From Citrobacter youngae ATCC 29220 (GTDB lineage Bacteria; Pseudomonadota; Gammaproteobacteria; Enterobacterales; Enterobacteriaceae), in assembly GCF_000155975.1 (NCBI RefSeq), contig NZ_GG730299.1, positions 310,305 to 374,304 on the forward strand: a stretch of 64,000 nt of DNA, written 5' to 3'. The notes under the pieces are model-generated. The model searched no databases and was not told the DNA's origin. It saw only the letters and a program-made list of their open reading frames with translations. The position numbers and the translations under genes are program-made. Below, in pieces: positions 56,113 to 64,000 of the stretch (positions are counted from its first letter, which is position 1; each line of letters begins with the position of its first letter).

Positions 56113-57177
56113 ATGAAAAATCGTTTACGTATCACTGATGATGACCGCTGGCAGGCTGTTGTGGAACGTGATGCCGACGCCGACGGTCAGTTTGTTTTCG
56201 CCGTCCAGACTACCGGTATTTTCTGCCGTCCGTCCTGTCGGGCGAAACATGCGCTGCGCAAAAATGTTAGTTTTTTTGCTGATGCCGAGCAGGCACTGGC
56301 GGCCGGATTTCGGCCCTGTAAACGCTGTCAGCCGGATAAAAACAGCGCGCAGCAGCATCGGCTGGACAAAATAGCCCACGCCTGTCAGTTGCTGGAGCAG
56401 GAGTCGCCCCTCACGCTGGACGAGCTGGCGCAGCAGGTGGCGATGAGTCCGTATCACTTACATCGCCTGTTTAAAGCGACGACGGGCATGACCCCGAAAG
56501 CGTGGCAGCAGTCCTGGCGCGCCCGACGTCTGCGCGATGCTCTGGCAAAAGGGATGCCGGTAACCCAGGCGATCCTCAACGCCGGATTCCCCGACAGCAG
56601 CAGCTACTACCGGCAAGCGGATCAGGCACTCGGCATGACCGCAAAGCAATTTCGCAAAGGCGGCGATAACGTTTCTGTGCGCTATAGCCTGGCAGATTGC
56701 GCCCTGGGTCGTTGTCTGGTGGCGGCAAGCGACCGCGGTATCTGCGCGATCTTGCTGGGTGATGATGACGCTACGCTGGTTGCGGAACTGCATGAGCTGT
56801 TTCCCTCGGCTCAGGATGTGGCGGCGGATGCCGATTTCCAGCGGCATGTGCGTGAAGTTATTGCCGTGATTAATACGCGCAATACGCCGCTGTCGTTGCC
56901 GCTGGATATCCGGGGGACCGCATTTCAGCAGCAGGTGTGGCAGGCGCTGCGCGCAATCCCGTGCGGTAAGACGGTGAGCTACCAGCAGTTGGCCAGCGCC
57001 ATCGGCAAACCGAAAGCGGTGCGCGCGGTGGCCAGTGCCTGCGCAGCCAATAAACTGGCGATTGTCATCCCGTGCCACCGGGTGGTTCGCGGTGATGGCG
57101 CGCTTTCGGGCTACCGCTGGGGTGTTGCGCGCAAGGCACAGTTGCTGCAACGAGAAACCACAGGCGAGGAAACGTAA
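56113..57177 (+). CDS. ada: Ada, methylation-response regulator and DNA methyltransferase
   Basis: A 354-residue bifunctional protein. The N-terminal zinc domain has Cys38 and Cys42 (GIFCRPSC) and Cys69 and Cys72 (PCKRCQP). It takes methyl groups from phosphotriesters, turning the central AraC-type HTH (about 85–185) into an activator. The C-terminal O6-methylguanine methyltransferase domain has the acceptor cysteine in IVIPCHRVV (about 321) and the upstream IPCGKTVSYQQLA. Its stop overlaps the alkB ATG by one base. Confidence 0.96.
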   Translation: MKNRLRITDDDRWQAVVERDADADGQFVFAVQTTGIFCRPSCRAKHALRKNVSFFADAEQALAAGFRPCKRCQPDKNSAQQHRLDKIAHACQLLEQESPLTLDELAQQVAMSPYHLHRLFKATTGMTPKAWQQSWRARRLRDALAKGMPVTQAILNAGFPDSSSYYRQADQALGMTAKQFRKGGDNVSVRYSLADCALGRCLVAASDRGICAILLGDDDATLVAELHELFPSAQDVAADADFQRHVREVIAVINTRNTPLSLPLDIRGTAFQQQVWQALRAIPCGKTVSYQQLASAIGKPKAVRAVASACAANKLAIVIPCHRVVRGDGALSGYRWGVARKAQLLQRETTGEET

Positions 57178-57827
57178 TGCTCGATCTCTTTGCGGATAAG
57201 AAACCGTGGCAGGAACCGCTGGCATCCGGCGCGGTAATTTTGCGACGTTTTGCCTTTGAATCTGCACCGTCTTTGCTGCAGGCGATCGCGGCTGTCGCCC
57301 GACAGTCGCCGTTTCGCCAGATGGTGACGCCCGGCGGCTACACGATGTCGGTGGCGATGACCAACTGCGGTCATCTGGGCTGGACGACGGATCAACATGG
57401 CTACCTTTATTCTCCGTTTGACCCGCTTTCCGGCGCGCCATGGCCGCCGATGCCGGATGCTTTCGCGGACCTGTGCCAGCAGGCGGCAACGGCGGCGGGC
57501 TATGCCGATTTTCAACCCGATGCCTGCCTCATTAATCGCTACACGCCAGGGGCGAAACTGTCATTACATCAGGATAAAGACGAACCCGATCTGCGGGCGC
57601 CTATCGTTTCTGTCTCACTGGGGTTACCGGCCATCTTTCAGTTTGGCGGTTTGCGCCGTAACGATCCTTTAAAGCGTTTACTGCTGGAGCATGGCGATGT
57701 AGTGGTGTGGGGCGGGGATTCACGGCTGTTTTATCATGGGATCCAGCCGCTTAAGACGGGATATCATCCGTTTACCGGTGACTGTCGTTATAATCTGACG
57801 TTTCGTCAGGCCGGTAAAAAAGAATAA
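57177..57827 (+). CDS. alkB: AlkB, alpha-ketoglutarate-dependent DNA dealkylase
   Basis: A 216-residue Fe(II)/2-oxoglutarate dioxygenase that oxidatively removes methyl groups from 1-methyladenine and 3-methylcytosine. The iron ligands are visible as H-x-D in LHQDKDEPD (about 131–133) and the later histidine in LFYHGIQPLK (about 187). The 2-oxoglutarate-binding arginines are in CRYNLTFRQ near the C-terminus. The start overlaps the ada stop (TAATG), so it belongs to the ada-alkB adaptive-response operon. Confidence 0.96.
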   Translation: MLDLFADKKPWQEPLASGAVILRRFAFESAPSLLQAIAAVARQSPFRQMVTPGGYTMSVAMTNCGHLGWTTDQHGYLYSPFDPLSGAPWPPMPDAFADLCQQAATAAGYADFQPDACLINRYTPGAKLSLHQDKDEPDLRAPIVSVSLGLPAIFQFGGLRRNDPLKRLLLEHGDVVVWGGDSRLFYHGIQPLKTGYHPFTGDCRYNLTFRQAGKKE

Positions 57828-57902
57828 AAATAAGAATTATTTTTGCTGTCGGCAAAGAGATGTTTAAACTGCGGGCTGTTATTACTTGTCCGGGTTGTTT
57901 GC

Positions 57903-59546
57903 ATGGAACTTTTACTTCTTGTCTGGCGGCAGTATCGCTGGCCATTTATCAGCGTTATGGCGCTCAGCCTCGCCAGCGCTGCGTTGGGGATTGGGCTGAT
58001 AGCGTTTATCAACCAGCGCCTGATTGAAACGGTCGACACCACGCTGATGGTGCTGCCGGAGTTTCTTGGCCTGCTGCTGCTGTTGATGATTGTTACGCTC
58101 GGTTCACAGCTGGCGCTAACCACGCTGGGGCACCACTTTGTCTACCGTCTGCGTAGCGAATTTATCAAGCGTATTCTGGATACCCACGTCGAGCGTATTG
58201 AACAACTGGGCAGCGCCTCGTTGCTGGCCGGTTTAACCAGCGATATTCGCAATATCACCATTGCTTTTGTCCGTCTGCCTGAGCTGGTGCAGGGGATTAT
58301 CCTGACCGTTGGATCGGCGGCGTATCTGGCGATGCTGTCAACCAAAATGCTGCTGGTGACGGCAATCTGGATGGCAATCACCATTTGGGGCGGATTTGTG
58401 CTGGTCGCGCGGGTGTATAAACATATGGCGACCCTGCGTGAAACCGAAGACAAATTGTATAACGATTACCAGACGGTGCTGGAAGGGCGCAAAGAGTTGA
58501 CGCTCAACCGCGAGCGCGCTGAGCACATCTTTAATCAGCTGTACGTCCCGGATGCTAAAGAATACCGTCACCATATTATCCGCGCCGATACCTTCCACCT
58601 GAGCGCGGTAAACTGGTCGAACATAATGATGCTGGGCGCCATTGGCCTGGTGTTCTGGATGGCTAACAGTCTGGGCTGGGCAGATACCGCCGTGGCGGCA
58701 ACCTATTCGCTGACGCTGCTGTTCCTGCGCACGCCGCTGCTCTCCGCCGTTGGCGCATTGCCGACGCTGCTCACCGCGCAGGTCGCTTTCAACAAGCTGA
58801 ATACGTTCTCACTGGCGCCCTTTAAGGCCGAATTCCCGCGCCCAACCGCGTTTCCGGACTGGCAAACGCTGGAGCTGCGTAACGTGGTATTCCGTTATCA
58901 GGATAACGCGTTTTCCGTAGGGCCGGTAAATCTGACTATTCATCGCGGGGAACTGATCTTCCTGATTGGCGGCAACGGTAGCGGGAAATCTACGCTGGCG
59001 ATGTTATTGACTGGGTTGTATCAGCCGCAGTCGGGCGAAATCCTGCTCGACGGCAAAGCGGTTGCCGTTGAAAAGCCAGAAGACTATCGCAAGCTGTTCT
59101 CCGCCGTGTTTACCGACGTCTGGCTGTTCGACAAGCTGCTGGGGCCGGAAGGCAAAGAGGCCAATCCGCAGCTGGTGGCGAAGTGGCTGGAACACCTGAA
59201 GATGGGTCACAAGCTGGAGCTGAACGATGGCCGCATCCTCAATCTGAAGCTGTCGAAAGGGCAGAAGAAGCGCGTGGCGCTGCTGCTGGCGCTGGCGGAG
59301 GAGCGCGACATCATTCTGCTGGATGAATGGGCTGCCGATCAGGACCCGCATTTCCGCCGTGAGTTCTATCAGGTGCTATTACCGCTGATGCAGGAAATGG
59401 GGAAAACCATCTTCGCCATAAGCCATGACGATCACTATTTTATTCACGCCGATCGTCTGTTGGAAATGCGCCACGGGCAGTTGAGCGAGCTGCTGGGCGA
59501 TGAGCGTGATGCCGCCTCGCGTGACGCGGTGGCGCGTACTGCCTGA
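57903..59546 (+). CDS. yojI: YojI, ABC exporter (microcin J25 efflux)
   Basis: A 547-residue half-transporter. An N-terminal six-helix membrane domain (about residues 1–310) is fused to an ABC ATPase domain with Walker [10 protein letters not shown] (about 367), signature-like [14 protein letters not shown] and Walker B IILLDEW followed by H-loop AISHDDH. In E. coli it exports the lasso peptide microcin J25 with TolC, and has been linked to cysteine export. The start at [14 protein letters not shown] matches E. coli; a 20-codon upstream extension is not used. Confidence 0.95.
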   Translation: MELLLLVWRQYRWPFISVMALSLASAALGIGLIAFINQRLIETVDTTLMVLPEFLGLLLLLMIVTLGSQLALTTLGHHFVYRLRSEFIKRILDTHVERIEQLGSASLLAGLTSDIRNITIAFVRLPELVQGIILTVGSAAYLAMLSTKMLLVTAIWMAITIWGGFVLVARVYKHMATLRETEDKLYNDYQTVLEGRKELTLNRERAEHIFNQLYVPDAKEYRHHIIRADTFHLSAVNWSNIMMLGAIGLVFWMANSLGWADTAVAATYSLTLLFLRTPLLSAVGALPTLLTAQVAFNKLNTFSLAPFKAEFPRPTAFPDWQTLELRNVVFRYQDNAFSVGPVNLTIHRGELIFLIGGNGSGKSTLAMLLTGLYQPQSGEILLDGKAVAVEKPEDYRKLFSAVFTDVWLFDKLLGPEGKEANPQLVAKWLEHLKMGHKLELNDGRILNLKLSKGQKKRVALLLALAEERDIILLDEWAADQDPHFRREFYQVLLPLMQEMGKTIFAISHDDHYFIHADRLLEMRHGQLSELLGDERDAASRDAVARTA

Positions 59547-59552
59547 TCCCAT

Positions 59553-59583
59553 CAACCGCCGGTTTTTTATTCGTCCGGCGGTT
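59553..59583 (+). terminator. Hairpin after yojI
   Basis: AACCGCCGG and CCGGCGGTT form a 9-bp stem around a T-rich loop, followed by a modest T stretch. It sits between yojI and the mgtE-type gene. Confidence 0.7.
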
Positions 59584-59651
59584 CCGTTTATTGTTATTTA
59601 CATAATTCGACATCATGATTAATGATATTTCATATCATGGATTTATGATTA

Positions 59652-61088
59652 ATGTCCGCAATCAACAAAAATAGCGCCAGACTGCGTGATGAAGAGCGTG
59701 CGCGCCTCATCTGGCTGCTGACCACCGATAAAGCCATTATTTCCACGCTGTTGGGCAAGCTTACCCTGGCTGAGCAATATGACGTCGGTACCTTAGCCGA
59801 CGATATTGCTGAGGTAGGGGCGCTGGTGGCGCACCTGCCGCCCCCCGATCTGGCCGATACCCTCGAAGCATTACCCTCGGAAGAGCGCCATGCCCTGTGG
59901 CGGCTGGTTGAAAGTGAAAAACGCGGTAACGTCCTGCTTGAGGCGTCAGAAAACGTTTGGGACGACCTGATTGATGAGATGAGCGACCGCGAGCTGCTGG
60001 ATGCGCTGCAATATCTCGACATTGATGAGCAGATTTACCTGGTCCAGCATTTGCCGCGTAACCTCACCGGCCGCCTGCTGGCAACGTTACCGGCAGAAGA
60101 GCGGGCGCGCGTTCGCCAGGTGCTGCACTACGAGAAGAATCGCGTCGGCGCGATTATGGAGTTCGAGGTCATCACCGTGCGTCCGGACGTGACGCTGGAA
60201 GTGGTACAGCGCTACCTGCGCCGACTGGGCAAAATGCCGGAGAACACCGATAAGCTTTTCGTGACCGATCGCAATAAAGTGCTGGTTGGCGAACTGACGC
60301 TAACCTGCATCCTGCTCAATGATGTGCAGCGTCAAGTCAGTGAGGTGATGGAAGATGACCCGCTCACCTTTTCTCCGGAAGATATCGCTGAAAACGCCGC
60401 GCGTACGTTCGAACGTGACAACCTGGTCAGTGCCGCGGTGGTCGATCCGTCAGGTAAACTGATGGGCCGCTTAACCATCGATGAGATCGTGGATGTGGTC
60501 TATGAAGAAACCGATACCGATCTGCGGCGAATGGGGGGCTTAAGCGCCGAAGAGGACGTATTTGCGCCCGTCACCAAAGCGGTAAAAACCCGCTGGGCGT
60601 GGTTGGCTATTAATCTCTGTACCGCCTTTATCGCCTCGCGAGTGATTGATGGTTTTGAACATACGATTTCGCAGCTGGTGGCGCTGGCCTCGCTGATGCC
60701 GATTGTGGCGGGGATCGGCGGCAATACCGGAAACCAAACCATCACCATGATCGTTCGCGCGCTGGCGCTACAAAATATTCAGCCGGGAAACCTGACGTTT
60801 TTGATCCTGCGCGAGATGGGCGTGGCGCTGGTAAATGGCCTCGTCTGGGGCGGAATTATGGGCGGCATTACCTGGTGGTTATACGATGACATGGCGCTCG
60901 GCGGCGTGATGACCCTGGCGATGATGCTCAATCTGCTGATGGCGGCGCTGATGGGGGTGATTATTCCCATGACGATGGTGAAGCTCGGGCGCGACCCGGC
61001 GGTCGGCTCAAGCGTCATGATTACGGCAATCACCGATACCGGCGGTTTTTTTATTTTTCTCGGCCTGGCAACCCTGTTTCTGATGTAG
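59652..61088 (+). CDS. mgtE: MgtE-family magnesium transporter
   Basis: A 478-residue protein with the MgtE layout: an N-terminal superhelical acidic domain (about residues 20–150, with LPPPDLADTLEALPSEER), a pair of CBS domains (about 160–290, with VGAIMEFEVITV) and five C-terminal transmembrane helices. The pore motif region PIVAGIGGNTGNQTITMIVRALAL (about 350–373; GGNTGNQ) is intact. It would import Mg2+ and gate itself by CBS-bound Mg. This gene is not recalled at this locus in E. coli K-12, so it is an accessory insertion between yojI and mqo. Confidence 0.9.
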   Translation: MSAINKNSARLRDEERARLIWLLTTDKAIISTLLGKLTLAEQYDVGTLADDIAEVGALVAHLPPPDLADTLEALPSEERHALWRLVESEKRGNVLLEASENVWDDLIDEMSDRELLDALQYLDIDEQIYLVQHLPRNLTGRLLATLPAEERARVRQVLHYEKNRVGAIMEFEVITVRPDVTLEVVQRYLRRLGKMPENTDKLFVTDRNKVLVGELTLTCILLNDVQRQVSEVMEDDPLTFSPEDIAENAARTFERDNLVSAAVVDPSGKLMGRLTIDEIVDVVYEETDTDLRRMGGLSAEEDVFAPVTKAVKTRWAWLAINLCTAFIASRVIDGFEHTISQLVALASLMPIVAGIGGNTGNQTITMIVRALALQNIQPGNLTFLILREMGVALVNGLVWGGIMGGITWWLYDDMALGGVMTLAMMLNLLMAALMGVIIPMTMVKLGRDPAVGSSVMITAITDTGGFFIFLGLATLFLM

Positions 61089-61297
61089 CCGCGGGTTTGC
61101 GTCAGATGGACTCGTTCGCCCCGATACTCATTAATAATCGCATAAACAATCAACTTATTTCTAACATTTTTTAAAATTTTAATATAATTTATAAACAATA
61201 TTTGATTATTTTTACTTAAGTGTTACCGTTGGTGCCGCTCGATTTTCACCTGCATTAAAAGCAAAAAAAGCGATACTAAAAGTAAGGCATTAACATT

Positions 61298-62959
61298 ATG
61301 AAAAAAGTGACTGCCATGCTCTTCACCATGGCTGTAGGGCTGAACGTTGTCTCGATGGCGGCAAAAGCGAAAGTGGCGGAAGAGCAGGAAACGGATGTAC
61401 TGTTGATTGGCGGCGGCATCATGAGCGCCACGTTGGGAACCTATTTACAGGAGCTGGAGCCGCAATGGTCAATGACCATGGTCGAGCGACTGGACGGCGT
61501 AGCCCAGGAAAGCTCAAACGGTTGGAACAACGCCGGAACGGGCCACTCCGCACTGATGGAGCTGAACTACACGCCTAAAAAGGCCGACGGTAGCATCAGC
61601 ATTGAAAAGGCAGTCGAAATCAACGAAGCCTTCCAGATTTCCCGCCAGTTTTGGGCGTATCAGGTCAAGAATGGCGTGATGCATGAACCCCGCTCATTTA
61701 TCACCACCGTCCCCCACATGAGTTTTGTCTGGGGCGATGAGAACGTGAACTTCCTGCGCGCCCGTTACGCTGCCCTGCAGCAGAGCACTTTGTTCCGCGG
61801 GATGCGTTACTCCGAAGATCACGCGCAGATTAAAGAGTGGGCGCCGCTGGTTATGGAAGGTCGCGACCCTAAACAGAAAGTCGCGGCAACGCGCACCGAG
61901 ATTGGTACTGACGTTAACTACGGCGAAATCACGCGGCAGCTGATTGCCTCCTTGCAGAAAAAGCCCAACTTTGCGCTGCAACTGAGTAGCGAAGTGCGCG
62001 GCTTTAAGCGTAATGCAGACAATAGCTGGACCGTTACGGTCGCCGATCTGAAAAATAATGAAGCGGAACACGATATCAAGGCGAAGTTTGTCTTTATCGG
62101 TGCCGGTGGCGCTGCGCTGAAGCTGTTGCAGGAAACCAACATTCCGGAAGCGAAAGGCTATGCCGGATTCCCGGTTGGCGGCCAGTTCCTGGTGGCGGAA
62201 AACCCGGACGTAGTGAATCGCCACCTGGCGAAAGTATATGGTCAGGCATCCGTGGGCGCGCCGCCGATGTCCGTGCCGCATATTGATACCCGCATCCTTG
62301 ATGGCAAGCGCGTGGTGCTGTTTGGGCCATTCGCGACATTTTCCACCAAGTTCCTGAAAAACGGTTCATTGTGGGATCTGCTCAGTTCGACCACGACGTC
62401 GAATTTTATGCCGATGGTTAACGTGGGTCTGGACAACTTCGATCTGGTGAAATATCTGGTAAGCCAGGTGATGCTCAGCGATGACGACCGTTTCGCCGCG
62501 CTGCAGGAATACTATCCGCAGGCGAAAAAAGAAGACTGGCGTTTATGGCAGGCTGGTCAGCGTGTGCAGATCATCAAAAGTGATGCAGAGAAGGGCGGCG
62601 TGCTGCGTCTGGGAACCGAAGTGGTCAGCGATAAAGAAGGCACGATTGCTGCGCTGCTGGGCGCTTCGCCAGGCGCGTCAACCGCGGCGCCGATCATGCT
62701 ACATCTGATGGAGAAAGTGTTTAAAGATAAAGTCGCCAGCCCCGAGTGGCAGGCGAAGCTGAAAACGATTATTCCGTCTTATGGTACTAAGCTGAACGGA
62801 AACGTTGCGGCTACTGAACAAGAACTGCAATACACCAGCGACGTTCTGGGTCTGAAATATGACAAGCCGCAGGTGGCTGATGAAGCGCCAAAACCGCAGC
62901 TGAAACCCCAGGCGCAGCCGCAGCCTGAGCAGAAAGCCGTCGCGGATATCGCGCTGTAA
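61298..62959 (+). CDS. mqo: Mqo, malate:quinone oxidoreductase
   Basis: A 553-residue FAD enzyme, peripheral to the inner membrane, that oxidises malate to oxaloacetate and reduces quinone. FAD-binding residues are in [18 protein letters not shown] (about 32–49), and the segment [24 protein letters not shown] is characteristic (begins near 68; NNAGTGH in the middle). The C-terminal tail is rich in Lys, Pro and Gln, an unstructured extension also seen in E. coli Mqo. A hydrophobic N-terminus resembles a signal but is typical of this family. A REP hairpin follows. Confidence 0.96.
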   Translation: MKKVTAMLFTMAVGLNVVSMAAKAKVAEEQETDVLLIGGGIMSATLGTYLQELEPQWSMTMVERLDGVAQESSNGWNNAGTGHSALMELNYTPKKADGSISIEKAVEINEAFQISRQFWAYQVKNGVMHEPRSFITTVPHMSFVWGDENVNFLRARYAALQQSTLFRGMRYSEDHAQIKEWAPLVMEGRDPKQKVAATRTEIGTDVNYGEITRQLIASLQKKPNFALQLSSEVRGFKRNADNSWTVTVADLKNNEAEHDIKAKFVFIGAGGAALKLLQETNIPEAKGYAGFPVGGQFLVAENPDVVNRHLAKVYGQASVGAPPMSVPHIDTRILDGKRVVLFGPFATFSTKFLKNGSLWDLLSSTTTSNFMPMVNVGLDNFDLVKYLVSQVMLSDDDRFAALQEYYPQAKKEDWRLWQAGQRVQIIKSDAEKGGVLRLGTEVVSDKEGTIAALLGASPGASTAAPIMLHLMEKVFKDKVASPEWQAKLKTIIPSYGTKLNGNVAATEQELQYTSDVLGLKYDKPQVADEAPKPQLKPQAQPQPEQKAVADIAL

Positions 62960-62966
62960 AGAAAAG

Positions 62967-62994
62967 GCCGGATGGCGGTACGCCGCTATCCGGC
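62967..62994. repeat. REP element between convergent mqo and eco
   Basis: GCCGGATGGCGG-TACG-CCGCTATCCGGC is a near-perfect REP hairpin placed between the two convergent stops. It may protect both mRNA 3' ends. Confidence 0.85.
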
Positions 62995-63004
62995 ACATGC
63001 TCAC

Positions 63005-63502
63005 TTATCGCGCGACTGCGTCCTGAATTTTCTCTTCCGCTTTCCAGATACGGTATTTCACTTCCACGTTTTCCGGAGTGTAAATCACAATCGGCAACTT
63101 GCTGTTGTAGCGCAGCATACCGTCATCACCCAGATGCGCGGTGATGAATTTCTTCTCTTTCTTACCGTCCGGGCAGGCCATCATGGTTGATACCGGAGAG
63201 GTGACTTTGTCGAAAACATAGTAGTCATATCCCCAACCTTCCAGCGTTTTGCTGTCCAGTTCTCCGCCCAGGCGATGTTGATTGCAGTCAACTTCCAGCG
63301 TCTGGCCGATGAGCAGTTCTACTTTCAGGGTAGACTCATCTTTCTCCGGAGTTAGCTGGATAACCTGGCGCTTCATACCCTTTTCCGCCTTCGGATAAGG
63401 GGCGACTTTTTCCAGCGGTTGAGCGGCGGTATCGTTACCGGCAGCCCACGCAGAGGTGCTGGCAAAGGCGGCGAAAAGTACGGCAGGGACAATTGTCTTC
63501 AT
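63005..63502 (-). CDS. eco: Ecotin, periplasmic serine protease inhibitor
   Basis: A 165-residue dimeric inhibitor of trypsin-fold proteases. The signal peptide [20 protein letters not shown] precedes the mature protein. The reactive loop [12 protein letters not shown] has the P1 Met and the disulfide cysteine, and the second cysteine is in LEVDCNQHR. Start choice: the ATG at 63502 matches E. coli ecotin, but a GTG four codons upstream (63514) is better placed relative to AAGGAAA, so four extra residues are possible. It is convergent with mqo. Confidence 0.95.
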   Translation of the reverse strand: MKTIVPAVLFAAFASTSAWAAGNDTAAQPLEKVAPYPKAEKGMKRQVIQLTPEKDESTLKVELLIGQTLEVDCNQHRLGGELDSKTLEGWGYDYYVFDKVTSPVSTMMACPDGKKEKKFITAHLGDDGMLRYNSKLPIVIYTPENVEVKYRIWKAEEKIQDAVAR

Positions 63503-63514
63503 CTTATTGTTCAC

Positions 63515-63916
63515 AGTGTTTCCTTTCTTCTGTCTTATGAACGAGTCCGGGGCAGGTTAACATATTTGCATCATCAATTAATCTGGATTTACTTATATTT
63601 AAAGTGTATTTAGCAGCGGTTCGTGTTCAGGGTAGAGATATATTCTAAGAGTTATCTTAATTGTAAGATTATTCTCTATATGAATGATTTCGCTATATAA
63701 CTTCCTATATAACTCGTTGAAATGTGAGCAAAAGCGCATTTTTCCCCGCCAACTCAACGCTCCTTTGATCCGGCAACAGCATTTACCCCGATTGGGGTAT
63801 GCACCTCTAACACATCCTGAAATATCTTACGGCTAAAAATAACTACTCATAAATAGTGCTGTTTTTTATGTCGTTCAACCCGCTAAGGGAGAGCGTCATT
63901 ATGGAAGGACAATGTC
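63515..63916 (+). promoter_or_regulatory. eco–napF divergent region with nap control sites
   Basis: A 402-bp region upstream of the periplasmic nitrate reductase operon. It has a perfect 7-2-7 NarL/NarP palindrome, TACCCCG-AT-TGGGGTA (63784–63799). Just before it lies an FNR-like TTGAT-CCGG-CAACA (63765–63778) with one good half. This fits anaerobic, nitrate-responsive control known for E. coli nap. A seven-codon open frame, ATG at 63901 to TGA at 63924, overlaps the napF start. Confidence 0.75.
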
Positions 63917-64000
63917 ATGGTTGATTTATCCCGTCGAGGCATGTTGACAGGCAGTTGGCGAAACGCCAGCGCAGGGATCCGTCCGCCGTGGAGCAGGGAA
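63917..64000 (+). CDS. napF: NapF, ferredoxin-like protein of periplasmic nitrate reductase, N-terminal part
   Basis: The first 28 codons, reading MVDLSRRGMLTGSWRNA, then SAGIRPPWSRE; the gene continues beyond the window. E. coli NapF begins similarly with SRRGILTGRW and GIRPPWS. NapF is a cytoplasmic 4Fe-4S protein thought to help mature NapA. A twin-Arg pair after Ser is visible but the protein is not exported in E. coli. First gene of the nap operon. Confidence 0.9.
   Translation, partial: MVDLSRRGMLTGSWRNASAGIRPPWSRE

Noticed and set aside
1-64000. tRNA or rRNA genes, prophage, insertion sequences
   Set aside because: None recognised while reading both strands; no transposase or integrase-like frames apart from the Rpn gene, which is not an insertion sequence.

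Overview
The window is a chromosomal segment of an enterobacterium, most likely Citrobacter. The order nuoLMN–cheV–rbn–elaAB–menFDHBCE–pmrD–arn–nudI–yfaZY–glpCBA/TQ–yfaE–nrdBA–ubiG–gyrA–rcsCBD–micF/ompC–apbE–ada–alkB–yojI–mqo–eco–napF matches the E. coli/Salmonella backbone. cheV beside nuoN, and a LysR/MFS pair beside glpQ, are features I recall from Salmonella and Citrobacter rather than E. coli K-12. GyrA carries Thr at position 83, recalled as the wild-type state of C. freundii and some Klebsiella. The species cannot be fixed from sequence alone. These identifications rest on remembered protein sequences; no database search was run.

Layout. 1–3.5 kb: distal genes of respiratory complex I. 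3.5–6.4 kb: cheV, RNase BN/Z, a GNAT acetyltransferase and the ribosome-associated membrane protein ElaB. 6.5–13.6 kb: the menaquinone operon. 13.7–21.5 kb: pmrD and the arnBCADTEF lipid A modification operon, converging. 21.6–25.2 kb: nudI, yfaZ, a CinA-like gene and an Rpn-family nuclease gene. 25.4–34.5 kb: anaerobic glycerol-3-phosphate use (glpABC, glpTQ) and an accessory LysR/MFS pair. 34.5–38.7 kb: class Ia ribonucleotide reductase with its ferredoxin. 38.7–42.3 kb: ubiG and gyrA. 42.5–46.4 kb: an accessory glucitol-type PTS with a Gfo/Idh oxidoreductase and an RpiR regulator. 46.7–54.9 kb: the Rcs phosphorelay, micF and ompC. 55–63.5 kb: apbE, ada-alkB, yojI, an mgtE-type transporter, mqo and ecotin. 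The window ends in napF.

Functional themes are anaerobic and respiratory metabolism (nuo, men, glpABC, mqo, nap), envelope defence and signalling (arn/pmrD, rcs, ompC/micF), and nucleotide/DNA metabolism (nrd, gyrA, ada/alkB).

Most notable observations. (1) The Rpn gene is split by an 8-bp tandem repeat placed immediately after its catalytic motif. Copy number decides the frame, so it looks phase-variable. The same gene carries GLEQ repeats and a strong internal ribosome binding site for a separately made C-terminal fragment. (2) The menE start region has been replaced by a REP element that is translated as an N-terminal extension. (3) The EIIA of the accessory glucitol-type PTS lacks the expected phospho-histidine. 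(4) nrdA is interrupted by one extra base in a homopolymer, which may be a sequencing error.
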